In this document: positions 7,262-15,333 of the stretch, piece after piece | Layout of the letters: every line of letters starts with the position of its first letter | Numbering within the stretch: position 1 is the first letter of the stretch | Assembly: GCA_017649855.1 (NCBI GenBank) | Contig: JAGCGA010000036.1 | Coordinates: forward strand, 35,540-99,539 | Direction of reading: 5' to 3' | DNA: 64,000 bases | From: Bacteroidales bacterium | GTDB lineage: Bacteria > Bacteroidota > Bacteroidia > Bacteroidales > WCHB1-69 | The notes under the pieces: generated by a model | What the model was told of the DNA's origin: nothing | Database searches by the model: none | The model's input: only the letters and a program-made list of their open reading frames with translations | Made by a program: the position numbers and the translations under genes

Positions 7262-9424
7262 TTATCTTCTGATATCCATCTCGTTGAGCAAATAGCCAGC
7301 GCCACCGAACTTGTCGATGACAAACAGCACGTAGCGAACATCCACGTTGATACAACGTTGCAACTCCGTATTGAACACGATATCGCTACTCAGCGCCTCA
7401 TAGTTGCCGTCGAAGGCCAAGCCGAGGAGCTCGCCGTCGCCGTTCATAATCGGGCTGCCGGAGTTACCACCGGTGATGTCATTGTTGGAGAGGAAGCAGA
7501 CGTGCATGGAGCCATCCTTATCCAGATATTGACCGAAGTCCTTGTTCAGGATAAGTTGTTTCAGTCTTGCCGGCACGTCAAACTCAGGATCGCCAGGGAT
7601 CTCTTTTTCCAAGATGCCTTGGGTGGTGGTATAGTAGTTGTAATGCACACCGTCGGCCGGATAGTAGTCTCTGACCGTTCCATAGGTGCAACGCATGGTA
7701 GAGTTGGCATCCGGATAAATCGGGGTGTCTTTCTTCATCTCTTTGTAAGCGGCGATGAATTGACGACGCGGCACATCCACCTCATTCATGGTAGCAAACA
7801 CACCTTGATTCTTCATGATAACCGGCGTGATCAGGTTGGCATAACGCACCACAGGGTCGTTGATCAACACCTTGTTGCTCGGCTTCTGCAAGAAAGCCTC
7901 GAAATTCTCAGGAGAGATGAAAATGGAGTTGGCCAAAGCCTTCTCGAAATTGTCTCTGCTGCCTTTGTAATATTTGTTCAACATCGCGGTCACCTCAGGA
8001 CGATAGCTCTCTGGAACACCATGGAAAGCATCCATCGTGGCCATGATGATTTTGGCCTCCGTTTGAGGATCCTTATCATCCCAATAGCCTTTATATCCTT
8101 TCTTCAGCTGATCGATCTTCACATCTTTATAAGCTTTTTCTCCTTTGGCGAGCGTCATTGCGTTCTGCAAACGGAAAGCGGCCAGCAAGGTGGGGGAAGA
8201 GGAGAGGCTCAAGCTAGCGGCATAGACCGTCTTCAAAGCATTGCCGTCGATGTTCTTGCAAGCCTTCTCAATATCGCCCAGGCTGCTAGCATACTTCTCT
8301 TTGCGGGACTCATTGGTGTTAATCCACTTGGTAAGCTCGGCTTCCTGTTTTTGCTTCGTCTCCACAACTTTCAGAGCCTTCAAGCTGGAAACCATACCAT
8401 GTTGGTTTTTCCAAGTGTTGGCCAAGCTGGCATGATCATCAGCATATTGCAAGCGGACAGCAGGATCAGCATTCATAGCATCGCTGATAACGGGAAGGAT
8501 TACATCTAGGGGCTCATAAATAGCCGGTCCGGTAATGTCGATGGCGTTCTGCACCTCGTAGGAGGTCATGAAGCGCTCCGTAGTGCCAGGATAACCCCAG
8601 ATCATCGTGTAGTCGTTGGGCTGATAGCCTTTCAAGCTGATGGGCAGGAAATGCTTCGGGTGGAAAGGCACATTGTCCTCGGAATATTTGGCAGGGGAGC
8701 CGTCCGGAGCTGTATAGATACGGAATAAGGTGAAGTCACCGGTATGGCGCGGCCACATCCAGTTGTCGGTGTCGCCACCGAACTTGCCGATTGCACTCGG
8801 GGGAGCCACCACAAGACGTACATCCTCATAGGTGGTGTAGATGAACATGTAATACTCATTGCCTTCGTAGAAGGATTTCACCACCACTTTGTAACGGTTG
8901 TTCTCGGAGTTTTCCTTTTTCAGTTTCTCCACGGCAGCCTTGATGGTCTTTTCACGTTCACTCTCCGTCATCTTGGTGGTCACATCGGCCAGCACGATCT
9001 CCGTCACGTCCTCCATTCTCTCGAGGAAGTTGACATGGAAGTTGGCGGGAAGTTCGTCTTTCTTGCTCATAGCAAAGAAACCATTGGTCAGGTAGTCGTG
9101 CTCAATGGTGGAGAGTTCCACCACAGAGGAGTAACCGCAGTGATGGTTGGTGAACATCAGACCATCGCGGGACACCATCTCACCCGTGCAGAAGCCGTCG
9201 CCCAATTGGACGATAGCATCCTTCAAGGAAGAGTTGTTGATGTCATACAACTGCTCAGGGGTCAGGTGCAAACCCAGATGCTGCATCTCTGCATAGTTGT
9301 AATTTTTGATGAACATAGGCAGCCACATGCCCTCATCGGGAGGGTTCACCGCGAAGGTGGTGGCGCTGAATGCTACTGCCAACAGCAGCAAAAAGCTTTT
9401 CTTCAGGGATGTAAATAAACGCAT
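7262..9424 (-). CDS. S46 family dipeptidyl-peptidase, DPP7-like
   Basis: Exported serine dipeptidyl-peptidase of family S46 (DPP7/DPP11), a Bacteroidota periplasmic enzyme that removes dipeptides from oligopeptides taken up as nutrients. 720 residues with signal peptide MRLFTSLKKSFLLLLAVAF up to about residue 25. The triad is visible: the His in TNHHCGY (residues 92-98), the Asp in the DTDNWMWPRHTGDF segment (218-231), and Ser655 in GGNSGSP. The residue 18 after the catalytic serine is glycine (LAFDGN, G673). DPP7 enzymes have glycine here and prefer hydrophobic P1 residues; DPP11 enzymes have arginine and prefer Asp/Glu. I infer DPP7-like specificity. The gene is monocistronic with its own terminator. 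Confidence 0.93.
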   Translation of the reverse strand: MRLFTSLKKSFLLLLAVAFSATTFAVNPPDEGMWLPMFIKNYNYAEMQHLGLHLTPEQLYDINNSSLKDAIVQLGDGFCTGEMVSRDGLMFTNHHCGYSSVVELSTIEHDYLTNGFFAMSKKDELPANFHVNFLERMEDVTEIVLADVTTKMTESEREKTIKAAVEKLKKENSENNRYKVVVKSFYEGNEYYMFIYTTYEDVRLVVAPPSAIGKFGGDTDNWMWPRHTGDFTLFRIYTAPDGSPAKYSEDNVPFHPKHFLPISLKGYQPNDYTMIWGYPGTTERFMTSYEVQNAIDITGPAIYEPLDVILPVISDAMNADPAVRLQYADDHASLANTWKNQHGMVSSLKALKVVETKQKQEAELTKWINTNESRKEKYASSLGDIEKACKNIDGNALKTVYAASLSLSSSPTLLAAFRLQNAMTLAKGEKAYKDVKIDQLKKGYKGYWDDKDPQTEAKIIMATMDAFHGVPESYRPEVTAMLNKYYKGSRDNFEKALANSIFISPENFEAFLQKPSNKVLINDPVVRYANLITPVIMKNQGVFATMNEVDVPRRQFIAAYKEMKKDTPIYPDANSTMRCTYGTVRDYYPADGVHYNYYTTTQGILEKEIPGDPEFDVPARLKQLILNKDFGQYLDKDGSMHVCFLSNNDITGGNSGSPIMNGDGELLGLAFDGNYEALSSDIVFNTELQRCINVDVRYVLFVIDKFGGAGYLLNEMDIRR

Positions 9425-9475
9425 AGTGTTATGTTTTTTTGTTAATAATATTTATGAACCAATTATTCCTTTTCG

Positions 9476-10150
9476 TTAATCCTTGCTGACTGGCTTAGCA
9501 TCAGCCATGACTTCAGGCTTCACCTCCGCATCTGAACTGGTCTTCTTCTCTTCTGCAAAGAAGCGCTTGTTAAAGATCAGCATCATCACGAGTCCCACCG
9601 TAATGCAGGAATCCGCGAAATTGAAGATGGCGGGGAAGAAGTAGCTGCCTCCCCATATTGGGAAGCCTTCCGGTATTGGGAAGAGGGGAAAATAGAACAT
9701 GTCCACCACCTTGCCGAACAGCAAAGGAGCGTACCCACCCGCAAAGGCCTTCGCCACCTCCAACGGAGTGCTCTCCGTGAAGACAAGGCCATAGAATAGC
9801 GAGTCGATGATGTTGCCGAGAGCTCCGGCAATCACCAGACAGAAGATGGCCAGTTGCAAACCATCCATCTTCTCTTCTTTAATACGCTTATGCAAATACC
9901 AGCACAACAAAACGACCAAGGCCACGCGCAGTAGCGACAATAACAATTTGCCCAGGTTGTGGCCCAGACTCAGTCCGAAAGCCATCCCTTCATTCTCTAC
10001 AAAACAGAGGTTGAACCAATGCCCGATAACGGGAATAGTCTCCCCGATGCACATGTGAGTCTTGACCAAAATCTTGATGATTTGGTCCATCACAATCAAG
10101 GCAAGGATAACACCGATAGAGACTATCGTGTAACGACGCTGCTTGTCCAC
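9476..10150 (-). CDS. lspA: Lipoprotein signal peptidase (signal peptidase II)
   Basis: Inner-membrane aspartyl protease that cleaves prolipoprotein signal peptides. 224 residues, longer than the roughly 165 of proteobacterial LspA because of a loop at about 120-165 and a hydrophilic 30-residue tail, as is common in Bacteroidota. There are four membrane segments. The catalytic aspartates are D116 in GNIID and D180 in FNFAD; the NxGMAFG-type motif is present as ENEGMAFG. It starts 3 bp after the DksA-like gene, so the pair is an operon. Confidence 0.95.
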   Translation of the reverse strand: MDKQRRYTIVSIGVILALIVMDQIIKILVKTHMCIGETIPVIGHWFNLCFVENEGMAFGLSLGHNLGKLLLSLLRVALVVLLCWYLHKRIKEEKMDGLQLAIFCLVIAGALGNIIDSLFYGLVFTESTPLEVAKAFAGGYAPLLFGKVVDMFYFPLFPIPEGFPIWGGSYFFPAIFNFADSCITVGLVMMLIFNKRFFAEEKKTSSDAEVKPEVMADAKPVSKD

Positions 10151-10153
10151 CGG

Positions 10154-10561
10154 TTATTTCCGCTTTTCGTTAAGTTTGGAATCGACATCCAGCGTGGCAT
10201 GAGGCACAATTCTCAAGCGTTCTTTGGAGATGAGCTTGCCCGTGATGCGGTCAATGCCGTAGGTCTTGTTCTCAATACGGACCAGCGCAGCCTCCAAGTT
10301 AGCGATATACTTGTCCAAACGGCCTGCCAAACGGCTGTTTTCCTCTTTGGACAGCACTTGGTTGCCCTCTTCCATATTTTTGAACGTGGGAGCCGTGTCT
10401 GAGGTGTCGTTGCCTACTCCACTATAAGCCTCCTGATATACCTCCATAGCCTTCTTGGCATCCTCAATCTTTTTTTCTATAAGAGCCTTGAATTCAGCTA
10501 AATCTTCATCAGAATATCGATTCACTACAGGTTCTACGGTTTTTTCTGTCATATCAGCCAT
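10154..10561 (-). CDS. TraR/DksA-family protein without zinc-finger cysteines
   Basis: DksA/TraR-type RNA-polymerase-binding protein, 135 residues from the ATG at 10561 (ATG at 10552 is possible). It has a coiled-coil N-terminal half with a DTAPT-type segment, then the C-terminal finger region TYGIDRITGKLISKERL and VPHAT. Canonical DksA has four zinc-binding cysteines, and typical Bacteroidota members keep one; this protein contains no cysteine at all, aspartate taking the usual position. The fold may be held without metal. A -7 box TATCTTTG is at 10596-10603 on the same strand. It is in an operon with lspA. Confidence 0.85.
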   Translation of the reverse strand: MADMTEKTVEPVVNRYSDEDLAEFKALIEKKIEDAKKAMEVYQEAYSGVGNDTSDTAPTFKNMEEGNQVLSKEENSRLAGRLDKYIANLEAALVRIENKTYGIDRITGKLISKERLRIVPHATLDVDSKLNEKRK

Positions 10562-10627
10562 AATAAATAGATTTTTATAGGTTAATAATGAAGTGCAAAG
10601 ATATATTTTTTTAGGATACAACGCATC

Positions 10628-11902
10628 CTATCGAACTATTTTCTGAATATATTGCTGATGCTTTTCATTAGTGGCTTTCAAGACATATATGCCGTGCGGG
10701 AGATCAAAAGGATGGGTGATCTGCTGCCTTCCCTCGGAAAGATGCTGTTCGAAGGAGCTCAAAAGCTGGCCATTGGCTGCATAGATTTCGAAGGTGAACA
10801 CACTCTCTTCCTCCACCTGGAGGGATACCTGCAACTGGTCACGGACGGGGTTCACGACGCTCATCAGAAAACGGTTCTCCCGATCGGCAATTCCAGTGGT
10901 GGCGTTCAGCTTGAAATCCACGACGACGGGCAGGTGGTCCGACATCTGATAGAGCGCCGTAGCCACATTGCTCGGGACACTGTTGTTTTGGGGACTCGTG
11001 ACACTGCCATTAAACCGGTGTCCATCCTGTCCCAAAGCATGGTAACTCCCAGAAATCACCTGCATATCCATACTGCCATAATAGAGGTACGGCGACACCA
11101 TCACCAGGTCGAAACGGTCGTCCAACCCACCCGTCACGAAACAGCCGTCTGAGGACGTGTGTGTGGACTGGGTATGGCAAGCGGCATACTGAGCGTTGTT
11201 GTTCCAGTGCCCCTCTTGCTGGATGGGATCATAAAAACAGTATAGACTGTTCTCGTACTCCACCATCTCCTGGTAGCCCGGTTCCTCGGCGCCCACCATG
11301 TTAAAGTCGCCGGAGAAGATGTAGTTGCCCGGCATGCCCATACTCTCGATACGGGCCATCAGCTGCCGCACCTGCGTGCGACGAACCTCCTCATAGCCAC
11401 TGCCCGCCTTGAGATGCGCCACCCAGAAGGTCATAAAAACCGTATCTCCCTGCGCAAGCTCGGCCGAGTTGTAGTAAAATCGATACCCATTGATGTCACG
11501 ATACGAGGTGCTTATATAATAATTGTTACACAAGGTCAACTTGCGAGTATCATAGTAAATCATATTGGCGATGTTGCCGCCCGAATAGTTGGTCAACAAT
11601 CCATGTCCATAGTAGTTCACCCCATCCGTATTGATGACATTGTCCAGTATCCGGTTGACATAGGTCATGGATGGTCCTATCTCATTAACACACAACACCG
11701 TAGGCTTAACATACTGGAAGATTGTCTTCAAGGCAGCATCTTTGACATTCAGATTGTTGGTGGTGGAGTTGCAGTCGGAGATGCCGGAGTTGTTGGTGTA
11801 ATACATCAGATTGTACTGCATCATCCGGATCGTGTCTTGGGCCCGTGCGGCAAAATGAAAAACCGTAAAGGCAAGGAATAAGAAAAGTAGCTTTTTCCTC
11901 AT
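10628..11902 (-). CDS. Secreted endonuclease/exonuclease/phosphatase-fold protein with T9SS sorting domain
   Basis: 424 residues from the ATG at 11902 (MRKKLLFLFLAF, signal peptide ending in RAQ); this avoids overlap with gldD, which an ATG at 11914 would create. Residues about 25-335 have the EEP (DNase I-like) fold: MQYNLMYY, VNEIGP with the metal-binding glutamate, FSGDFNM, and the C-terminal SDHLPV. The last 85 residues form a T9SS type A sorting domain (VVNPVRDQL, IYAANGQLL, LPHGIYVLKA, ending IQKIVR). It is therefore predicted to be secreted or surface-attached by the type IX system. The substrate (nucleic acid or a phospholipid/inositol phosphate) cannot be told. It follows gldD by 2 bp. 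Confidence 0.88.
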   Translation of the reverse strand: MRKKLLFLFLAFTVFHFAARAQDTIRMMQYNLMYYTNNSGISDCNSTTNNLNVKDAALKTIFQYVKPTVLCVNEIGPSMTYVNRILDNVINTDGVNYYGHGLLTNYSGGNIANMIYYDTRKLTLCNNYYISTSYRDINGYRFYYNSAELAQGDTVFMTFWVAHLKAGSGYEEVRRTQVRQLMARIESMGMPGNYIFSGDFNMVGAEEPGYQEMVEYENSLYCFYDPIQQEGHWNNNAQYAACHTQSTHTSSDGCFVTGGLDDRFDLVMVSPYLYYGSMDMQVISGSYHALGQDGHRFNGSVTSPQNNSVPSNVATALYQMSDHLPVVVDFKLNATTGIADRENRFLMSVVNPVRDQLQVSLQVEEESVFTFEIYAANGQLLSSFEQHLSEGRQQITHPFDLPHGIYVLKATNEKHQQYIQKIVR

Positions 11903-11904
11903 AC

Positions 11905-12489
11905 TCACTTCCATTCAAAGGTGTTGATATAATGCAGGGCATCTTCACGCAAGTAATCGATAACCGGCTGCAGGGAGTCGTTATTCGGTGTGAAGTTGAA
12001 GTAGAGGGTGGCCCTGACAAAGTGCCGGGTGCTATCGGTAAGCCAGAACTGGAAAGGGGTGGCCACCTCTTTACCCTTGATGTCGTAAATCTGTCCCCAC
12101 AGGTGCGCATCTTCATCCCGCACCACCGAGTACTCCACATCGTCCGCCTTCTGATAATGGAACTTCACCATCTTCTCTTCGCTGTATATCAGGCTTCGCA
12201 GGCTGTCGGGCGTGGGAATGGTCAGGCAAGTCATCTTAAGGGTGGCATTCAAGTCCGGATAGTCTATGTCCACCCAACAGTTGCCCTGTGCGTGCTGTGT
12301 GATCACCAGTTTGGTCCGGTCAGACTGCTCAAAGGTGAAGGGCAATGTCGTGTCCACCCTACTATACTGGCGTTCAGGAAGGTCGAGGCGGAAATAGCCT
12401 AGCGGCTTAGGGGCTTCAGGATTGGTTTGACGGCAGGCTGACAACATAAGCAACATGCCCAGCAGGAGATAGTACAGTCGATGTTTCAT
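11905..12489 (-). CDS. gldD: Gliding-motility lipoprotein GldD
   Basis: 194 residues with lipoprotein signal MKHRLYYLLLGMLLMLSAC (lipid cysteine C19). The mature part matches the GldD pattern: PKPLGYFRLDLP, PFTFE, a central cysteine in GNCWVDIDYP, LTDSTRHFVRATLYF, and the ending FEWK. GldD is required for gliding and T9SS-dependent surface functions in Flavobacterium johnsoniae. Its ATG overlaps the stop codon of rpoD by one base (TAATG), which suggests translational coupling with the sigma factor gene. In flavobacteria gldD lies with gldE, ssb and mutY; none of those is here. The secreted EEP protein follows. Confidence 0.87.
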   Translation of the reverse strand: MKHRLYYLLLGMLLMLSACRQTNPEAPKPLGYFRLDLPERQYSRVDTTLPFTFEQSDRTKLVITQHAQGNCWVDIDYPDLNATLKMTCLTIPTPDSLRSLIYSEEKMVKFHYQKADDVEYSVVRDEDAHLWGQIYDIKGKEVATPFQFWLTDSTRHFVRATLYFNFTPNNDSLQPVIDYLREDALHYINTFEWK

Positions 12490-13349
12490 TAAAGATAGGA
12501 TCTAAGGTTGTTGGAACTGTTCTGTTTCAGATGTTTGAGCCCGTTGTCGCGCAACTGGCGCACACGCTCGCGGGAAAGGCCTAGCACGATGCCAATCTCC
12601 TCCATGGTATGCTCATAGTTGGCATCGATGCCATAGCAGAGCTTCAGCACTTGCTGCTCCTTTTCGGGGATGGTCTCCAAAAGGCCACGCACCTCCATGG
12701 AGAGTGACTCTTTCATCATGATGGTGTCCGTGTCCTCCTGGTTCTGCTTGGTCACAAAGGTCTCCACGAAGGTGGTATCGTCATCGGGTGAAATGGGAGA
12801 GTCCAACGACTGGACATGGGAGCTGACGCGCTTCAACTCGTTGACGGCATCCACAGACAGGCTCATGGCCTCAGCGATCTCGTCATTTGTGGGAATGCGT
12901 CCGTACTCTTGCTCCAGCCGAGCCGTCACCTTTTTAATCCTGTTGATGTTGCCCACCTGGTTGAGAGGGAGTCGCACAATACGGGACTGGTTGGCGATGG
13001 CCTGCATGATGGCCTGCCGGATCCACCACACCGCGTATGAGATGAACTTGAAACCGCGGGTCTCGTCAAAACGCTGTGCCGCCTTGATCAACCCGATGTT
13101 GCCTTCGTTGATCAGATCCTGAATGCCCAAGCCCTGATTCTGGTATTGCTTGGCCACTGAAACGACAAACCGGAGATTGGCACGCGTCATCTTGTCCAAA
13201 GCCGCCTCATCCCCCGCCTTGATCCTGCGGGCCAACTCAACCTCCTCCTCCGGCGTGATCATCGGCTCTTTGCTGACATCCGCCAGAAAGCGCTCCAAAG
13301 ACTCCGTCTGCCTATTGGTGATCTGTTTGTAAATTCTTAATTGTTGCAT
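12489..13349 (-). CDS. rpoD: Primary sigma factor RpoD/SigA
   Basis: Sigma-70 family factor, 286 residues, the normal compact size in Bacteroidota, where region 1.1 and the non-conserved insert are missing. Region 1.2 begins with RQTESLERFLADV; region 2 contains RANLRFVVSVAKQYQNQGL and the 2.3/2.4 helix KFISYAVWWIRQAIMQAI; region 3 and the region 4 helix-turn-helix (HTMEEIGIVLGLSRERVRQL) are complete. This is the factor that would recognise the TAnnTTTG boxes noted in this window. It overlaps gldD by one base. The gene starts 30 bp from the end of the HtrA gene upstream. Confidence 0.95.
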   Translation of the reverse strand: MQQLRIYKQITNRQTESLERFLADVSKEPMITPEEEVELARRIKAGDEAALDKMTRANLRFVVSVAKQYQNQGLGIQDLINEGNIGLIKAAQRFDETRGFKFISYAVWWIRQAIMQAIANQSRIVRLPLNQVGNINRIKKVTARLEQEYGRIPTNDEIAEAMSLSVDAVNELKRVSSHVQSLDSPISPDDDTTFVETFVTKQNQEDTDTIMMKESLSMEVRGLLETIPEKEQQVLKLCYGIDANYEHTMEEIGIVLGLSRERVRQLRDNGLKHLKQNSSNNLRSYL

Positions 13350-13378
13350 GGATAATAAGGTATATTTTATTTGATGGA

Positions 13379-14479
13379 TTATTTGACTATCTCTGTCGTT
13401 CCATTTTCATTTAACAACATGATAGTCTGTGTTTTTCTCTCCCCGTTGCGCTGGAAAGTCACCCGGACCTTGTCGCCAGGGGATTTGGTATTGAGCACGC
13501 CGAGCACCTCAGCGAAGCTGTTGACCGGGACATTCTCTATGGAGAGGATAACGTCGCCCTCCTGCAGGCCGTTCTGTATGGCGGCGCCCTTCTCGTCCAC
13601 ATCGGCCACATAGATGCCCTTGATCTCCGACAGGTTATACTCTTTGGCCGTCTCCGCATTGACCTCTATCATGGAGAGACCCATATAAGCTTTCTGCATC
13701 TTGCCGTACTCCTTCAAGTCGTGGTAAACCTTCTTGGCAATATTGGAGGGGATGGCAAAAGAGTAGCCCGTGAAGTAGCCGTCACCGGAGGCGATGGCGG
13801 AGTTGATGCCGATCAGCTTGCCCTGTGCATTGACAAGGGCGCCACCGCTGTTACCCGGGTTGATGGCAGCATCCGTCTGCAGATAGGACTCCTCGGTGGT
13901 CCTATTGCGAGACAGGGAAAGCTGGCGCGCCTTGGCGCTGATGATGCCCGCCGTCACAGTCGTATGCAACGACAACGGGTTGCCCACCGCCAGCACCCAC
14001 TCTCCCAAGCGGACAGAGTCGGAATTTGCAAACTGCAAGTAGGGCAGGTTGGTCTCTTCAATCTTGATGAGGGCCAAGTCTGACTTGGGGTCTGTGCCCA
14101 CTACGGTTCCCGTGTACTCCCGCTTGTCATAGAGGGTGATGGTAACCTTCACCGCATCCTCCACCACATGATTGTTGGTCAGGATATAACCATCCGGGGA
14201 AACGATGACGCCGGAGCCGGCCGCCTGCAAGGGATAAATGCTCGGCGCGGAACCGAAGAAATTATCCCAAAAGGAACCGCTGAAAAAATCGTCCCAAAGT
14301 GAGTTTTTCTGCACAAATTCTGTCTTGATATAGGTCACCGCCTGAACCGAATGCTCGGCCGCATCCGTCAGATCCACATATCGGGCACCGCCCTGCGCAA
14401 AGGTGGAACTCACAACGGTAAAGGATAGTAACAATGTTAAAACCAATGATTTAAGAGCAATATTCGACTTCATCTTCAT
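13379..14479 (-). CDS. HtrA/Deg-family periplasmic serine protease
   Basis: Trypsin-like protease of the HtrA/DegP type, 366 residues. Signal peptide to about residue 28 (ending STFAQ). Protease domain with H104 (TNNHVVED), D134 (SDLALIKI) and S211 (GNSGGAL), followed by a single PDZ domain at about 265-355 (LQEGDVILSIENVPV). One PDZ makes it closer in layout to DegS or short Deg proteases than to two-PDZ DegP/DegQ. A flexible loop rich in Phe and Trp lies at 60-80 (LWDDFFSGSFWDNFFG), as in the LA loop of DegP. It would degrade or sense misfolded envelope proteins. It may be co-transcribed with rpoD (29-bp gap). Confidence 0.92.
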   Translation of the reverse strand: MKMKSNIALKSLVLTLLLSFTVVSSTFAQGGARYVDLTDAAEHSVQAVTYIKTEFVQKNSLWDDFFSGSFWDNFFGSAPSIYPLQAAGSGVIVSPDGYILTNNHVVEDAVKVTITLYDKREYTGTVVGTDPKSDLALIKIEETNLPYLQFANSDSVRLGEWVLAVGNPLSLHTTVTAGIISAKARQLSLSRNRTTEESYLQTDAAINPGNSGGALVNAQGKLIGINSAIASGDGYFTGYSFAIPSNIAKKVYHDLKEYGKMQKAYMGLSMIEVNAETAKEYNLSEIKGIYVADVDEKGAAIQNGLQEGDVILSIENVPVNSFAEVLGVLNTKSPGDKVRVTFQRNGERKTQTIMLLNENGTTEIVK

Positions 14480-14562
14480 ACAATATTTATAATAACAAGT
14501 AACCCTATAAACGAAGAAGAATAAAAAAAATTGCAGGGTGTGAAATTAAAATGAAAATTTTT

Positions 14563-14570
14563 TATTTTTG
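14563..14570 (+). promoter_or_regulatory. -7 box TATTTTTG of rplU-rpmA
   Basis: TATTTTTG followed by CGGCCCG, 36 bp before the rplU start codon; matches TAnnTTTG. No TTG at 19-21 bp spacing was found. Confidence 0.55.
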
Positions 14571-14606
14571 CGGCCCGAAATTTTAATAACCAAATTCATA
14601 AAAAAA

Positions 14607-14918
14607 ATGTACGCAATTGTAGAAATAGCCGGGCAACAATTCAAGATTGAAAAAGACCGTCGCGTCTATGTTCAACGCCTCCAGGCTGAAGAAGGATCCC
14701 AAGTGAAATTCGATCGCGTGATGCTGATCGGTAACGACGGTGATGTGAAAGTGGGTACGCCTACCGTTGATGGTGCTTCCGTAACCGCTACCGTCCTCAA
14801 ACATCTTAAAGGTGACAAAGTTCTTGTTTTCAAGAAGAAAAGAAGAAAAGGTTATCAGAAACTGAATGGCCATCGTCAATATCTGACCGCCATCAAGATT
14901 GATGACATTGCTTTATAA
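14607..14918 (+). CDS. rplU: Ribosomal protein bL21
   Basis: 50S subunit protein bL21, 103 residues from the ATG at 14607 (MYAIVEIAGQQFKIEKDRR, the canonical start). It contains the conserved C-terminal KKRRKGYQKLNGHRQ RNA-binding segment. It is followed by rpmA after 31 bp, the standard rplU-rpmA pair. An upstream in-frame TTG would add 13 residues that do not match the family and lies inside the promoter region. Confidence 0.97.
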   Translation: MYAIVEIAGQQFKIEKDRRVYVQRLQAEEGSQVKFDRVMLIGNDGDVKVGTPTVDGASVTATVLKHLKGDKVLVFKKKRRKGYQKLNGHRQYLTAIKIDDIAL

Positions 14919-14949
14919 ATTGATTATTAACGAAAAAATACAATAAGTT

Positions 14950-15207
14950 ATGGCACATAAAAAAGGTGTCGGTAGTTCACAGAACGGCCGCGAATCACAT
15001 AGCAAGAGATTAGGTTTGAAGATCTTTGGCGGTCAATTCGCCAAGGCTGGTAACATTATCGTTCGCCAAAGAGGCACCGTCCACAACCCTGGCCAGAATG
15101 TAGGCATGGGCAAAGACCATACCCTCTATGCACTTTGCGATGGTATCGTTTCCTTCAGAAAAACCTATAAAGACAAATCATTCGTTTCCATTATTCCTCA
15201 AGAGTAG
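14950..15207 (+). CDS. rpmA: Ribosomal protein bL27
   Basis: 50S protein bL27, 85 residues, beginning [18 protein letters not shown]. The N-terminal tail, which reaches the peptidyl-transferase centre, starts directly at the conserved AHKKG, so there is no Firmicutes-like cleavable extension. Conserved [17 protein letters not shown] is present. It is the second gene of the rplU-rpmA operon, followed by a strong terminator. Confidence 0.97.
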   Translation: MAHKKGVGSSQNGRESHSKRLGLKIFGGQFAKAGNIIVRQRGTVHNPGQNVGMGKDHTLYALCDGIVSFRKTYKDKSFVSIIPQE

Positions 15208-15252
15208 TGTAATCGCAATGTTTTATTCATAATGTTTGATTTTTTGGTGAAA

Positions 15253-15280
15253 AGCTGTTCCTTGTGAACAGCTTTTTGCT
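15253..15280 (+). terminator. Rho-independent terminator of rplU-rpmA
   Basis: Stem AGCTGTTC (15253-15260) and GAACAGCT (15266-15273), loop CTTGT, followed by TTTTGCTTT. Located 45 bp behind the rpmA stop. Confidence 0.8.
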
Positions 15281-15302
15281 TTATAGGTCTTGACTAATTT
15301 TG

Positions 15303-15310
15303 TATCTTTG
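15303..15310 (+). promoter_or_regulatory. -7 box TATCTTTG of holA
   Basis: TATCTTTG followed by CCGCCGC, 23 bp before the holA ATG and directly behind the rpmA terminator. Confidence 0.55.
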
Positions 15311-15333
15311 CCGCCGCACACAACACCATCACG

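Noticed and set aside
7253..8509. 418-codon plus-strand frame opposite the S46 peptidase
   Set aside because: Antisense of a fully conserved enzyme, His/Val/Ile-rich translation, no promoter and no family resemblance.
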